The notes under the pieces: model-generated
Databases searched by the model: none
Seen by the model: the letters and a program-made list of their open reading frames with translations, nothing else
Told to the model about the DNA's origin: nothing
Shown here: one piece after another, positions 1 through 10,574 of the stretch
Layout of the letters: the number at the start of each line of letters is the position of its first letter
Position numbering within the stretch: the first letter of the stretch is position 1
Program-made: the position numbers and the translations under genes
Source of the DNA: Herbidospora cretacea
GTDB lineage: Bacteria > Actinomycetota > Actinomycetes > Streptosporangiales > Streptosporangiaceae
NCBI RefSeq assembly: GCF_001570605.1
Contig: NZ_BBXG01000002.1
Location: 588,922 to 652,921, forward strand
Direction: 5' to 3'
DNA: 64,000 nucleotides

Positions 1-303
1 CCCTATGTGTGGGCGGCCGACGGCCCCGAGAGCTTCGACTGCTCGGGCCTGACCATGCGGGCCTGGGAACGGGTGGGGGTGCCGCTCGACCACTGGACCG
101 GCACCCAGTGGACCTCCGGCCCGCACGTCGGCGACGACGACCTACGCCCCGGCGACCTGGTGTTCTTCGGCGACCCGATCCACCACGTCGGCCTCTACAT
201 CGGACGCGGCCTGATGGTCCACGCCCCCCAGACGGGAGACGTGGTCCGCATCGCGTCGATGTGGCGGCCCGACTACGTCGGCGCCACGCGGCCTAATGCT
301 TGA
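1..303 (+). CDS. NlpC/P60 peptidoglycan endopeptidase, C-terminal part (5' end outside window)
   Basis: This is the last 100 residues of a secreted-type NlpC/P60 cysteine peptidase, a family that cleaves peptide stems of peptidoglycan. The catalytic Cys sits in FDCSGL (fragment residue 14), followed by RPGDLVFF and the catalytic His in HHVGLYIG. The fragment is strikingly like the C-terminus of the hydrolase at 23122-24093: both share [23 protein letters not shown] and VHAP-TGDVVR, so they are paralogs. Its 3' end overlaps the convergent ppa stop by 11 bp. The start, signal peptide and any coiled coil lie upstream of base 1 and cannot be judged. Confidence 0.93.
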   Translation, partial: PYVWAADGPESFDCSGLTMRAWERVGVPLDHWTGTQWTSGPHVGDDDLRPGDLVFFGDPIHHVGLYIGRGLMVHAPQTGDVVRIASMWRPDYVGATRPNA

Positions 304-781
304 CCGCGCGCTTGTAGGAGCGCTCGATCTCCAGCTCGGCCTCGGCCCGGCCGACCCAGTTGGCGCCCTCGACGGACTTGCCGGGCTCCAGGTCCTTGTA
401 GACCTCGAAGAAGTGCTGGATCTCCAGCCGGTCGAACTCGGGGACGTGGTGGATGTCGCGCATGTGCTCCTGGCGGGGGTCACGTGAGGGCACACAGAGG
501 ACCTTGTCGTCGCCGCCCTTCTCGTCGGTCATGCGGAACATGCCGACGGCGCGGCAGCGGATGAGACACCCGGGGAAGGTCGGTTCCTGGAGGAGGACGA
601 GGGCGTCGAGGGGGTCGCCGTCCTCGCCGAGGGTGTTCTCGATGAAGCCGTAGTCGGCAGGGTACTGAGTGGACGTGAAGAGCATCCGGTCGAGCCGGAT
701 CCGGCCGGTCTCATGATCCACTTCATACTTGTTGCGTTGCCCTTTGGGTATCTCAACGACAACGTCGAACTCCACTGCCAT
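293..781 (-). CDS. ppa: Inorganic pyrophosphatase (family I)
   Basis: Hydrolyses pyrophosphate to two phosphates in the cytoplasm and so drives biosynthetic reactions. The protein has 162 residues, normal for bacterial family I enzymes. The metal-binding signature [11 protein letters not shown] is at residues 54-64 and the family's YPADYGFI segment at about 40-47. The ATG at 781 follows a good Shine-Dalgarno (GGAGGA on the minus strand). It is divergent from dacB, leaving a 74-bp shared promoter region (782-855), and convergent with the NlpC/P60 gene. The ppa/dacB divergence is a conserved actinobacterial arrangement. Confidence 0.97.
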   Translation of the reverse strand: MAVEFDVVVEIPKGQRNKYEVDHETGRIRLDRMLFTSTQYPADYGFIENTLGEDGDPLDALVLLQEPTFPGCLIRCRAVGMFRMTDEKGGDDKVLCVPSRDPRQEHMRDIHHVPEFDRLEIQHFFEVYKDLEPGKSVEGANWVGRAEAELEIERSYKRAVKH

Positions 782-855
782 TTCCTCCGCTCAAGCCATC
801 CGAGTGGTCCCGGAGTGGCGTTAGTGTCTCGTAGGCGTAACTAGGGAGAGGTCAC

Positions 856-2241
856 GTGGTACGACGCGAACGTTGGGTGGTGATCGCCACCCTCGCGCTG
901 CTGCAGGTGTTCGTCATCGCCGCGGGCGTTTACCTCGTGGTCAACGGCACCGAGCGGATTCCGATACAGGCCGCCGCCCCCAGACCGGCCCCCACACCGA
1001 TCGTCACGGCACCGCCTGTTCTGATCGCCGCGCTGGACGGCCCTCTCCCGGCTAAGAGTACTTTGACCACCCTCCTTCGTGACGCCATGGGTGACCCCGG
1101 AATAGGCGGCAAGGTCGCAGGTACGGTCATCGACACCGAAACCGGGGAAACCCTGTTCGACGGCGGCTCGACCACCGCGCTGACCCCGGCGTCCACCACC
1201 AAAGTGGTCACCGGCGCGGCGGCCCTCGCCTCGATCGGCGCCGATGTGACCTTCGCCACGACGGTCGTCCAGACCGCCCCCGGCAAGATCGTTCTGGTCG
1301 GCGGCGGCGATCCGACCCTCGCCGGGCCCAAGGCCGACACCCGCGACCACTATCCGCGCGCGGCCACCATGGCGGCCCTGGCCTCCCGCACCGCCAAGGC
1401 GCTCAAGGCCGCCGGGGTGACCTCGGTCACACTCTCCTACGACGCCTCGCTCTTCCAGGGCCCGGTGACTGCCCCCGGCTGGAAGCCGACCTACGTCCCC
1501 GAGGGGAGCGCGTCCCCGGTGACCGCGCTGGCCATCGACGAGGGCCGCGTCGTGCCCCGCCAGGACTTCCCGCGCTCGGCGAACCCGCCCGCCGACGCCG
1601 CCAAGGCGTTCGGCGGCCTGCTCGGCAAGTACGGCATCAAGGTCGGCAAGACGATCAAGCCCGGCAAGGCCGCGCAGCCCGCCCAGGAGCTCGCCCGCGT
1701 CGAGTCGGCCCCGGTCTACGCCCTGGTCGAGCGCATGCTCACCGAGAGCGACAACGACCTGGCCGAGGCGCTGGCCCGCCACGTCGCCATCGCCGAGAAG
1801 CAGCCCCACACCTACGCCGGCCAGGCCAAGGCCTACAAGGCGGTGCTGACCCGGCTCGGCATCACCGAGGGCGTCGAGGTCCACGACGGCAGCGGCCTGT
1901 CGACCACCAACCGGATCACCCCGGCCGCGCTGGCGAAACTGGTCGCCCTCGGCGCGTCCCCGCGCCATCCCGAGCTCCACTCGCTCGTCAGCGGGATGCC
2001 GGTCGCGGGCTTCACCGGCACCCTCCACGGGCGCTACGGCGAGGCCGACTCGAAGGCCGGCGCCGGATTGGTCCGGGCCAAGACGGGCACGCTCGACGGG
2101 GTGAACACACTCACGGGTCTGGTCCATTCGGCCGACGGAAGGCTGCTGAGCTTCGCGTTCATGGCCAACGGCGTCACCGACCCCGGCAAGACCGTCAAAG
2201 CGCTCGACCGGCTGGCGACCCTGGTCTCGCGCGCCGCGTGA
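856..2241 (+). CDS. dacB: D-alanyl-D-alanine carboxypeptidase/endopeptidase (PBP4 type, peptidase S13)
   Basis: Low-molecular-weight penicillin-binding protein that trims or cleaves peptidoglycan cross-bridges outside the membrane. A single N-terminal hydrophobic segment (residues 8-29) is followed by a Pro/Ala-rich linker (about 40-55). The active-site motifs are STTK (S113-K116), SDN (298-300) and KTG (409-411); the S13-specific SGLS is at 346-349. At 461 residues the length is typical. The GTG at 856 has GGGAGAGG just upstream. The stop overlaps the beginning of the downstream metalloprotease reading frame, suggesting one operon running through tilS and hpt. Confidence 0.95.
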   Translation: MVRRERWVVIATLALLQVFVIAAGVYLVVNGTERIPIQAAAPRPAPTPIVTAPPVLIAALDGPLPAKSTLTTLLRDAMGDPGIGGKVAGTVIDTETGETLFDGGSTTALTPASTTKVVTGAAALASIGADVTFATTVVQTAPGKIVLVGGGDPTLAGPKADTRDHYPRAATMAALASRTAKALKAAGVTSVTLSYDASLFQGPVTAPGWKPTYVPEGSASPVTALAIDEGRVVPRQDFPRSANPPADAAKAFGGLLGKYGIKVGKTIKPGKAAQPAQELARVESAPVYALVERMLTESDNDLAEALARHVAIAEKQPHTYAGQAKAYKAVLTRLGITEGVEVHDGSGLSTTNRITPAALAKLVALGASPRHPELHSLVSGMPVAGFTGTLHGRYGEADSKAGAGLVRAKTGTLDGVNTLTGLVHSADGRLLSFAFMANGVTDPGKTVKALDRLATLVSRAA

Positions 2242-2264
2242 ACCGACGACATACGGTGGTGAAC

Positions 2265-3356
2265 ATGCAGGTGATCGACTGGGATCTCGCCGTCGCTACC
2301 GGAGTCAGGCTCGTCCGCCCGGGGCCACAGGTGAGCCGTGAAGAAGCGAAACAGGCCGTCAGCGAGCTTCGGCGCCTGTCGCGCGAGGCCGAGGTCCACG
2401 TCAAGGAGTTCACCGGGATCGACTCGGCGCCTCCCGAGGAGGCGACCGTCGTCGACCGGCCCGGCTGGATCCGGGCCAACGTCGAGGGATTCAAGGTCGT
2501 CCTCGAACCGCTGGAGGAGAAGGTCGGCAGCATGCCGGCCATCGTCAGCGCGGTCGGCTCCCGGATCACCGGCGTCGAGGTGGGCGCCGTCCTGGCCTTC
2601 CTGGCCAGCCGGGTCCTGGGGCAGTACGAACTGTTCCTACCGCCCGACCCCGACGGCAACCTCCCGATGGGCCGCCTCACTCTGGTGGCCCCCAACATCG
2701 TCAACACCGAGCGTGAGCTGCGCGTCGACCCGCGCGACTTCCGCCTCTGGGTCTGCCTCCACGAGGAGACCCACCGGGTCCAGTTCACCGGCGTCCCGTG
2801 GCTGCGTGAATACCTCCAGGCCCAGATGAAGGAGTTCCTCACGATCTCCGACATGGACCTGTCGACCCTGCTCAACCGCATGCGCGACGTCACCGACGCG
2901 GTCGCCGACGCCTTCCGGGGCGGCGAGGGCAACCTCATCGAGGCGATCCAGACCCCCGAGCAGAAGGCCGTGCTCGACCGCGTGACCGCCGTGATGACCC
3001 TGGTCGAGGGCCACGGCGACTACGTGATGGACGCCGTCGGCCCCACCGTGGTCCCGTCGGTGGCCGACATCCGGGCCAAGTTCCAGCAGCGCCGCGCGGG
3101 CGGCTCCCGCGTCGACCAGGTGGTCCGCCGCCTGCTCGGCCTCGACCTGAAGATGAAGCAGTACGCCGAAGGCTCCTCCTTCGTGACCACCGTGGTCCAG
3201 GAGGCCGGAATGGATGGCTTCAACCGGGTCTGGACCTCCCCGGAGACCCTGCCCACCCGCAAGGAGATCGGTGATCCCCAGGCGTGGATGCGCCGGGTCC
3301 TCACCGCCAACGCCCTTGAGCAGGGGCAGAACGGTTCCGAGCCCAAGTCCGCCTGA
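2265..3356 (+). CDS. Zinc-dependent metalloprotease of the DUF2342 / F420-associated family
   Basis: A member of the actinobacterial family often annotated as zinc-dependent metalloprotease or coenzyme F420 biosynthesis-associated protein; its cellular role is not established. It carries an HEETH zinc motif within CLHEETHRVQF and a downstream EGHGDYVMD segment that could provide the third ligand. I prefer the ATG at 2265, because family members begin just before the (I/V)DW-LAVAT segment and GGTGG lies 5 nt upstream. A GTG at 2238 overlapping the dacB stop would add nine residues. Its stop overlaps the tilS ATG, indicating translational coupling. Position between dacB and tilS is conserved in actinobacteria. 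Confidence 0.88.
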   Translation: MQVIDWDLAVATGVRLVRPGPQVSREEAKQAVSELRRLSREAEVHVKEFTGIDSAPPEEATVVDRPGWIRANVEGFKVVLEPLEEKVGSMPAIVSAVGSRITGVEVGAVLAFLASRVLGQYELFLPPDPDGNLPMGRLTLVAPNIVNTERELRVDPRDFRLWVCLHEETHRVQFTGVPWLREYLQAQMKEFLTISDMDLSTLLNRMRDVTDAVADAFRGGEGNLIEAIQTPEQKAVLDRVTAVMTLVEGHGDYVMDAVGPTVVPSVADIRAKFQQRRAGGSRVDQVVRRLLGLDLKMKQYAEGSSFVTTVVQEAGMDGFNRVWTSPETLPTRKEIGDPQAWMRRVLTANALEQGQNGSEPKSA

Positions 3357-4330
3357 TGGGCCCCCATCCGGCGGTCGCCGACGTCCGCCGGGCGATCCGC
3401 GAGACGCTCGCCGACGTGGAGAAGGGCCGGTTGGTGCTCGCCGCGTGCAGCGGCGGCGCCGACTCCCTGGCCCTCGCCGCCTGTCTCGCCTTCGTCGCTC
3501 CGCGCCTCGGCCTCCGCGCCGGGCTGGTCACCGTCGACCACGACCTCCAGCCCGGTTCCAGGGAAAGAGCCGAAGGTCTCGTACGGCTCTCGCCCCAGCT
3601 GGGCCTCGACGTCGCCGAGGCGGTGACGGTCGAGGTCGGCACCCTCGGAGGCCCCGAGGCGGCGGCCCGGATCGCCCGCTACGCCGCGCTCGACGAGATC
3701 TCCTCGCGGCTGGGCGCGCTGGTCCTGCTCGGCCACACCCGCGACGACCAGGCCGAGACGGTGCTGCTGCGGCTGGCCCGGGGCAGCGGCTCGCGCTCCC
3801 TGTCGGGCATGGCCGAGGCCACCGGCGTCTACCGGCGGCCCCTGCTGGGCGTCAGCCGTGCCCGCACGGAAGAGGCGTGCGCCGCGCTCGGCCTGACCCC
3901 CTGGCACGACCCCCACAACGACGACCCGCGGTTCACCCGGGTCAAAGTACGGCAAACCTTGCTGCCCCTGATGGAGGCCGAGCTGGGTCCGGGCATCGCC
4001 GACGCGCTGGCCCGCACCGCCCGCCTGTGCCGCGACGACGCCGACGCCCTCGACGACTGGGCCGACCGGGTCTACGCCGAGGCCAGGGACCTGGGCACCG
4101 GCCTGGCCACCGCCACGCTCGCCGAACTGCCCGCGGCGGTGCGGCGGCGGGTGATCCACCGGGCCGCCGTCGCCGCCGGGTCGCCGCCGTCGGCCCTCGC
4201 GGCCGTCCACATCGAGGAGGCCGAACGGCTGGTCACCAGCTGGACGGGGCAGAAGGGGGTGGACCTACCCGGAGGGGTGGGTGTGGTGCGGCGATATGGC
4301 AGGCTGATGTTCACCAGCTCCCTCTCGTAA
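3356..4330 (+). CDS. tilS: tRNA(Ile)-lysidine synthase
   Basis: Attaches lysine to C34 of the AUA-reading tRNA(Ile), using ATP, so that the tRNA decodes AUA and is charged with isoleucine. The N-type ATP-pyrophosphatase P-loop SGGADS is at residues 32-37, followed by VTVDHDLQ and LLGHTRDDQAETVLLRL, both diagnostic. At 324 residues it lacks the long C-terminal domains of the E. coli enzyme, as is usual for actinobacteria. The ATG at 3356 overlaps the previous stop (TGATG), and the hpt gene follows after 11 bp. Confidence 0.95.
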   Translation: MGPHPAVADVRRAIRETLADVEKGRLVLAACSGGADSLALAACLAFVAPRLGLRAGLVTVDHDLQPGSRERAEGLVRLSPQLGLDVAEAVTVEVGTLGGPEAAARIARYAALDEISSRLGALVLLGHTRDDQAETVLLRLARGSGSRSLSGMAEATGVYRRPLLGVSRARTEEACAALGLTPWHDPHNDDPRFTRVKVRQTLLPLMEAELGPGIADALARTARLCRDDADALDDWADRVYAEARDLGTGLATATLAELPAAVRRRVIHRAAVAAGSPPSALAAVHIEEAERLVTSWTGQKGVDLPGGVGVVRRYGRLMFTSSLS

Positions 4331-4341
4331 GGAATTCGCAG

Positions 4342-4899
4342 GTGGACGCAGCCGACATGGGCAGAGACCTGTCCAAGGTCCTCATCTCCGAGGAAGAGCT
4401 CCAGGCCAAGGTCAAGGAGCTCGCCGGGCAGATCGACGCCGACTACGCCGGCCACGAACTGCTGATCGTCGGAGTGCTGAAGGGTGCCGTCATGGTGATG
4501 GCCGACCTCGCGCGGGCGCTCCACGTGCCGGTCCAGATGGACTGGATGGCGGTGTCCTCCTACGGCGCCGGCACCAAGTCGTCGGGCGTCGTGCGGGTGC
4601 TGAAAGACCTCGACACCGACATCGCGGGCCGCCACGTGCTGGTCGTCGAGGACATCATCGACTCGGGCCTGACCCTGTCGTGGCTGCTGAACAACCTCCA
4701 GTCGCGCAACCCGGCCTCGGTCGAGATCTGCACTCTGCTGCGCAAGCCCGAGGCGGTGAAAGTCCCTCTTGAGGTGAAGTACGTCGGCTTCGACATCCCC
4801 AACGAGTTCGTCATCGGTTATGGCCTCGACTATGCCGAGCGCTACCGGAACCTCCCATTCATCGGCACTCTCGCGCCACATGTCTATGGCGGCGAATAA
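4342..4899 (+). CDS. hpt: Hypoxanthine phosphoribosyltransferase
   Basis: Purine salvage: transfers phosphoribose from PRPP to hypoxanthine or guanine. The PRPP loop is VLVVEDIIDSGLTLSW and the protein ends with the typical Y-ERYRNLPFIG segment. The open frame runs far upstream only because it shadows tilS. The gene begins at GTG 4342, which has AGGAA (4330-4334) seven bases upstream; ATG 4357 would remove five residues and has no ribosome site. The product has 185 residues. The tilS-hpt-ftsH order is one of the best conserved gene strings in Gram-positive bacteria. Confidence 0.95.
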   Translation: MDAADMGRDLSKVLISEEELQAKVKELAGQIDADYAGHELLIVGVLKGAVMVMADLARALHVPVQMDWMAVSSYGAGTKSSGVVRVLKDLDTDIAGRHVLVVEDIIDSGLTLSWLLNNLQSRNPASVEICTLLRKPEAVKVPLEVKYVGFDIPNEFVIGYGLDYAERYRNLPFIGTLAPHVYGGE

Positions 4900-5158
4900 G
4901 CCCTGAGCGAAGTGACCCCTCAAGGGGCTTGATATTTGCTCCGCGCGAGGGGAACACGTCTGTCCCTGACGTACGTTGGATGAGCAATGCCCGAGCCTGC
5001 CGTGCGGTGACCCTCACCGGCGGCTCGGTGTACCTTCTGATAACCCGGGGGCGGCCCCGGGAGTCAGTAGGAGCGGCAAAGGGTGCCGCGACCCCCTTTA
5101 CCCAAAGGGGGCCAGGCCTTGGTCAGGAAGGGACGGGCCCGCCGGGGTTCCGCATCGG
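4900..5158 (+). promoter_or_regulatory. ftsH leader with two perfect hairpins
   Basis: A 259-bp gap between hpt and ftsH. It holds a perfect 7-bp stem with a 4-nt loop (CCCGGGG/CCCCGGG, 5044-5061) and a perfect 8-bp stem with a 4-nt loop (CCCCCTTT/AAAGGGGG, 5092-5111). Neither is followed by a T-run. The second lies about 50 bp before the ftsH start, so they may form a structured 5' leader or attenuator, or end the hpt transcript. I do not see a convincing -10/-35 pair. Confidence 0.4.
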
Positions 5159-7165
<2,007 letters not shown>

Positions 7166-7170
7166 GAAAA

Positions 7171-7755
7171 GTGGTTGGCAAGCCTCTCCAGGTCGACAAC
7201 GCCCGGATCGAAGCGGCCGTTCGCGAACTCCTGATCGCGATCGGCGAGGATCCGGACCGTGAGGGCCTGGTCGAGACCCCGGCGCGCGTCGCCCGAGCCT
7301 ACGCGGAGCAGTTCGCGGGGCTCGGGCAGAAGCCGGAAGACGTTCTGACGACGGTGTTCGACGCCGACCACGACGAGATGGTCCTGGTGCGCGACATCGA
7401 GATCTACTCCACGTGCGAACACCACCTGGTGCCCTTCCACGGGGTGGCCCACATCGGCTACATCCCCAACGCGAAGGGCCAGGTGACGGGCCTGTCGAAG
7501 CTGGCCCGCCTGGCCGACCTCTACGCCCGCAGGCCCCAGGTGCAGGAACGGCTGACCTCCCAGGTCGCCGACGCCCTGATGGACGTCCTGAAGCCCCGGG
7601 GCGCGATCGTGGTCATCGAGGCCGAGCACATGTGCATGACCATGCGCGGCGTCCGCAAACCGGGCGCCAAGACGATCACCTCGGCGGTCCGCGGCATCTT
7701 CCGCGAAGACGACAAGACCCGCGCCGAGGCGATGTCCCTGATCATCGGCCGTTAG
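7171..7755 (+). CDS. folE: GTP cyclohydrolase I
   Basis: First step of tetrahydrofolate synthesis: GTP to 7,8-dihydroneopterin triphosphate plus formate. Zinc ligands are C82 and H85 in CEHHLVPF and C155 in HMCMTMRG. At 194 residues it is full length. The GTG at 7171 lies 5 bp after the ftsH stop. The next genes supply folP, folB and folK, so nearly the whole dihydropterin branch is encoded here. Confidence 0.97.
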   Translation: MVGKPLQVDNARIEAAVRELLIAIGEDPDREGLVETPARVARAYAEQFAGLGQKPEDVLTTVFDADHDEMVLVRDIEIYSTCEHHLVPFHGVAHIGYIPNAKGQVTGLSKLARLADLYARRPQVQERLTSQVADALMDVLKPRGAIVVIEAEHMCMTMRGVRKPGAKTITSAVRGIFREDDKTRAEAMSLIIGR

Positions 7756-7848
7756 GTTCGATCGTTATCCACAGGTGGCCCCCGGGCGGCTGATCGTGAT
7801 GCCCGAACGCCTAGGCTTGATCCCGATCGACACCATGAGGAGCCGTTG

Positions 7849-8706
7849 ATGAGCGCGTTCACCGTGCCGGGGCTGCCCGACGCCGGGCGCTGCCTCGTCA
7901 TGGGCGTGGTCAACGTGACCCCCGACTCCTTCTCCGACGGCGGCCGGTGGTTCAACCCCGACACCGCCGTCGCCCACGGCCTGGCCCTGGTCGAACAGGG
8001 CGCTGACATCGTCGACGTGGGCGGTGAGTCGACCCGTCCCGGGGCGGCGCGGGTCTCCCTGGAAGAGGAGCTCCACCGGGTCGAGCCGGTGATCCGGGGC
8101 CTGTCCGCCGAGGGCGTCGTCGTCAGCGTCGACACCATGCGGGCCGAGGTCGCCGAGATGGCCGTGGCCGCCGGGGCGAAGCTGGTCAACGACGTGAGCG
8201 GCGGCCTGGCCGATCCCGAGATGGCCCGCGTGGTGGCCGCCTCCGGCGTCGCCTACGTGGTGATGCACTGGCGCGGCCACAGCAGAGACATGGAGACGCG
8301 GGCGATCTACACCGACGTGGTCACTGAGGTCACCGAGGAGCTGCGCAAGCGCGTCGACTCGGTGCTCGCCGAAGGCGTCCGCGAGGAGCAGTTGATCATC
8401 GACCCAGGCCTGGGGTTCTCCAAGCAGGCCGACCACAACTGGGCGCTCCTGGCCGGTCTCGGCCGGCTCCGCGAGCTGGGCCACCCCGTGATCATCGGGG
8501 CGTCCCGCAAGCGCTTCCTCGGCCGCCTTCTGGCCGGTCCCGGCGGCGAACCCCGTCCGTTCGCCGACAACGACGACGCGACCCTCGCGGTCACCGCGCT
8601 CGCCGCCCGCGACGGCGCCTGGTGTGTGCGTGTCCACGACGTCCGACCCAACGCCGACGCCGTCCGGGTTGCCGCGGCGTGGAGGGCAGCCGATGAAAGA
8701 GGTTGA
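7849..8706 (+). CDS. folP: Dihydropteroate synthase
   Basis: Condenses 6-hydroxymethyl-7,8-dihydropterin pyrophosphate with p-aminobenzoate; it is the sulfonamide target. Signatures seen are GVVNVTPDSFSDGG near the N-terminus, VDVGGESTRPGA, and a C-terminal VRVHDV segment. The ATG at 7849 has GAGGAG six bases upstream; an in-frame TTG immediately before it is unlikely. The protein has 285 residues. The gene overlaps the downstream NTF2-like gene by 14 bp. Confidence 0.97.
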   Translation: MSAFTVPGLPDAGRCLVMGVVNVTPDSFSDGGRWFNPDTAVAHGLALVEQGADIVDVGGESTRPGAARVSLEEELHRVEPVIRGLSAEGVVVSVDTMRAEVAEMAVAAGAKLVNDVSGGLADPEMARVVAASGVAYVVMHWRGHSRDMETRAIYTDVVTEVTEELRKRVDSVLAEGVREEQLIIDPGLGFSKQADHNWALLAGLGRLRELGHPVIIGASRKRFLGRLLAGPGGEPRPFADNDDATLAVTALAARDGAWCVRVHDVRPNADAVRVAAAWRAADERG

Positions 8707-9133
8707 AGACCTCAACCAGGCCTTTTACGCCGCGATCGAAAGCGCCGACCTGGATCGGATGTCGGAGATCTGGGTGGACGACGTGCCCGACCACCTGGTC
8801 GCGATGTGCGTCCATCCCGGCTGGCCGCTGCTGTCGGGCCGCGGCGAAGTGCTCCGATCGTGGGCGCTGATCATGGCCAACACGCCCTACATCCAGTTCG
8901 TGCTGACCGACGTGCAGACGACGGTGTTAGGGAATGTCGCGGTGCTGACCTGCGCCGAGAACATCCTGACGGCGGCCGACGCCGAAGACGTGGGCGACAC
9001 GGGCTTCGCGGCGGGCCGGGTCGTGGCCACCAACACCTTCGTGAAGACGGCCGGGGGCTGGCGCCTGTGGCACCACCACGGGTCCCCGGTCCTGCAGACG
9101 GGCGACGACGACGAAGAAGAGGAAGCCTCGTAG
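8693..9133 (+). CDS. NTF2-like (SnoaL/DUF4440-type) protein in the folate operon
   Basis: A 146-residue alpha+beta-barrel protein of the NTF2 superfamily, recognisable from the AFYAAIESADLDRMSEIW start, the VHPGW-LLSGR-EVLRSW segment and the WRLWHHHGSP end. Members of this subgroup sit between folP and folB in many actinobacteria, which hints at a folate-linked or housekeeping role, but no activity is known. The ATG at 8693 has GGAGG (8681-8685) upstream. The C-terminus is acidic (DDDEEEE). Confidence 0.85.
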   Translation: MKEVEDLNQAFYAAIESADLDRMSEIWVDDVPDHLVAMCVHPGWPLLSGRGEVLRSWALIMANTPYIQFVLTDVQTTVLGNVAVLTCAENILTAADAEDVGDTGFAAGRVVATNTFVKTAGGWRLWHHHGSPVLQTGDDDEEEEAS

Positions 9134-9236
9134 ATCTCCGTCCGGTGGAATGTCCGTTCGGGCGGGGGGCGTTGTGATGCTCGGAACCGGCTGCCTGTAG
9201 AAAGTGATCTCGGGCCGAGATGAGCGGGGAGGTGTC

Positions 9237-9599
9237 GTGGGTCTCGACACGGTGAGCTTGAGAGGGCTCCGGGCGCGGGGGCGGCATGGGTGCCTGCCCG
9301 CCGAGCGTGAGCTGGGGCAGGAGTTCGTCGTCGACGCGACGCTGTTCCTCGACGTGGCCCCGGCGGCGGCCGGCGACGATCTGACCAAGACGGTCGACTA
9401 CGGCGCGCTGGCCCTGGAGCTGGTGGGCGTGGTCGAGGGTGAGCCGGTCAACCTCATCGAGACGCTGGCCGAGCGGCTGGCGGGGGTCTGCCTGCGGCAC
9501 GAGCTGGTGGAGAGCGTGGAGGTCGCCGTGCACAAGCCGGCCGCCCCCATCCCGCTGCCGTTCGACGACGTGGTGGTGACGGTCAGGAGGTCGCGGTGA
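9237..9599 (+). CDS. folB: Dihydroneopterin aldolase
   Basis: Converts 7,8-dihydroneopterin to 6-hydroxymethyl-7,8-dihydropterin and glycolaldehyde. The sequence has the family start VSLRGLRARGRHGCLPAERE, the KTVDYGAL segment and the LIETLAERLA helix. GTG 9237 is preceded by GGGGAGG and gives 120 residues, the usual size; the longer open frame from 9204 is not needed. The last four bases overlap the folK start. Confidence 0.95.
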   Translation: MGLDTVSLRGLRARGRHGCLPAERELGQEFVVDATLFLDVAPAAAGDDLTKTVDYGALALELVGVVEGEPVNLIETLAERLAGVCLRHELVESVEVAVHKPAAPIPLPFDDVVVTVRRSR

Positions 9600-10096
9600 G
9601 GGTCGTGTTCTCGCTCGGCTCCAACCTCGGGCAGCGGATGGACTATCTGCAGAGCGGTCTCGACGCGCTGTTCGACGCGCCCGGCATGTCCTTCGTGGCG
9701 CTCTCGCCGGTCTACGAGACCGATCCGGTCGGCGGGCCCTCACAGGGGGCCTATCTGAACGCCGTGGTGATCGGGGAGACCTCGCTCGACCCCCGGACCC
9801 TGCTCGACCGGGCCAACGGGGTGGAAGACGCGTTCGGGCGGGTGCGCGCGGAGCACTGGGGGCCGCGCACGCTCGACGTCGACATCGTCATGGTCGACAA
9901 CCTGATGTCCGACGACCCCGAGCTGACGCTGCCCCATCCCCGCGCCCACGAGCGGGCCTTCGTGCTGGTGCCGTGGTCCCAGGCCGACCCCGCCGCGGTG
10001 CTGCCGGGCCGGGGTTCGGTGGCGGCGCTGCTGAGCGGCCTCGACCAGAGCGGCGTGCGGCTCCGGGCCGACCTGTCGCTGGAACCCCCGCTTTAG
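9596..10096 (+). CDS. folK: 2-amino-4-hydroxy-6-hydroxymethyldihydropteridine pyrophosphokinase
   Basis: Pyrophosphorylates 6-hydroxymethyl-7,8-dihydropterin to make the folP substrate. Motifs seen are FSLGSNLGQR at the N-terminus, YETDPVGGPSQGAYLNAVV, and RTLDVDIVMVD followed by LPHPRAHERAFVLVPW. The GTG at 9596 overlaps the folB stop, with AGGAGG just upstream, so the two are translationally coupled. The product has 166 residues. Confidence 0.96.
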   Translation: MRVVFSLGSNLGQRMDYLQSGLDALFDAPGMSFVALSPVYETDPVGGPSQGAYLNAVVIGETSLDPRTLLDRANGVEDAFGRVRAEHWGPRTLDVDIVMVDNLMSDDPELTLPHPRAHERAFVLVPWSQADPAAVLPGRGSVAALLSGLDQSGVRLRADLSLEPPL

Positions 10097-10105
10097 GAGT
10101 CTGTC

Positions 10106-10567
10106 GTGAAGCCCAGCAACCCCGGTGTGCTCGTCGGCGTTGTGGTCGTGTTCGCCGTGGTGACCTGGGGATTCCTGCAGGGGGCCTATTCGAGTCTGCC
10201 GCAGGTGCCCTGGACGGCCATTCCGACGTTCCTGCTGCTGGCGATCGGCGAGGCCTACACGGGGTGGCTGACGCGCGCCCGGATCAACCGGAAAGAGGGC
10301 ACCACCCCGCCCGAGCCACTGGTCGTGGCCCGGCTGGCCGCTCTGGCCAAGGCCACGGCCCTGGCCGCGTCGGGGCTCGCGGGGGTGTTCGCCGGGTTCT
10401 TCATCCACACCCTGGGGATGTTCGACATCCCCGGCCCGAGGCAGGACGCGCTCGTGGCGGCGGGGTCGCTGGTCTCGGCCGTCCTGCTGATCTGCGCGGC
10501 GCTCTTCCTGGAGTACTGCTGCCGGGTCCCCGAGGACCCCAACCACCAGGGCCAGCGCCCCGCCTGA
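10106..10567 (+). CDS. DUF3180 membrane protein
   Basis: A 153-residue integral membrane protein with about four hydrophobic segments (roughly residues 8-25, 38-53, 75-103 and 117-138). DUF3180 members are found directly after folK across actinobacteria; function unknown. GTG 10106 has TAGGAG upstream and lies 9 bp after the folK stop, so it closes the folate operon. It converges with the nuoD-like gene, leaving only 7 bp between stops. Confidence 0.85.
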   Translation: MKPSNPGVLVGVVVVFAVVTWGFLQGAYSSLPQVPWTAIPTFLLLAIGEAYTGWLTRARINRKEGTTPPEPLVVARLAALAKATALAASGLAGVFAGFFIHTLGMFDIPGPRQDALVAAGSLVSAVLLICAALFLEYCCRVPEDPNHQGQRPA

Positions 10568-10574
10568 CCCTCGG

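Noticed and set aside
3214-4341. N-terminal extension of the hpt frame
   Set aside because: The extended part is an Arg/Pro-rich shadow of tilS; a good ribosome site marks the true start at 4342.
7765-7773. Single TTATCCACA (E. coli-type DnaA box) before folP
   Set aside because: A single 9-mer is expected about once by chance in 64 kb on both strands; there is no cluster or AT-rich region, so it is not an origin.
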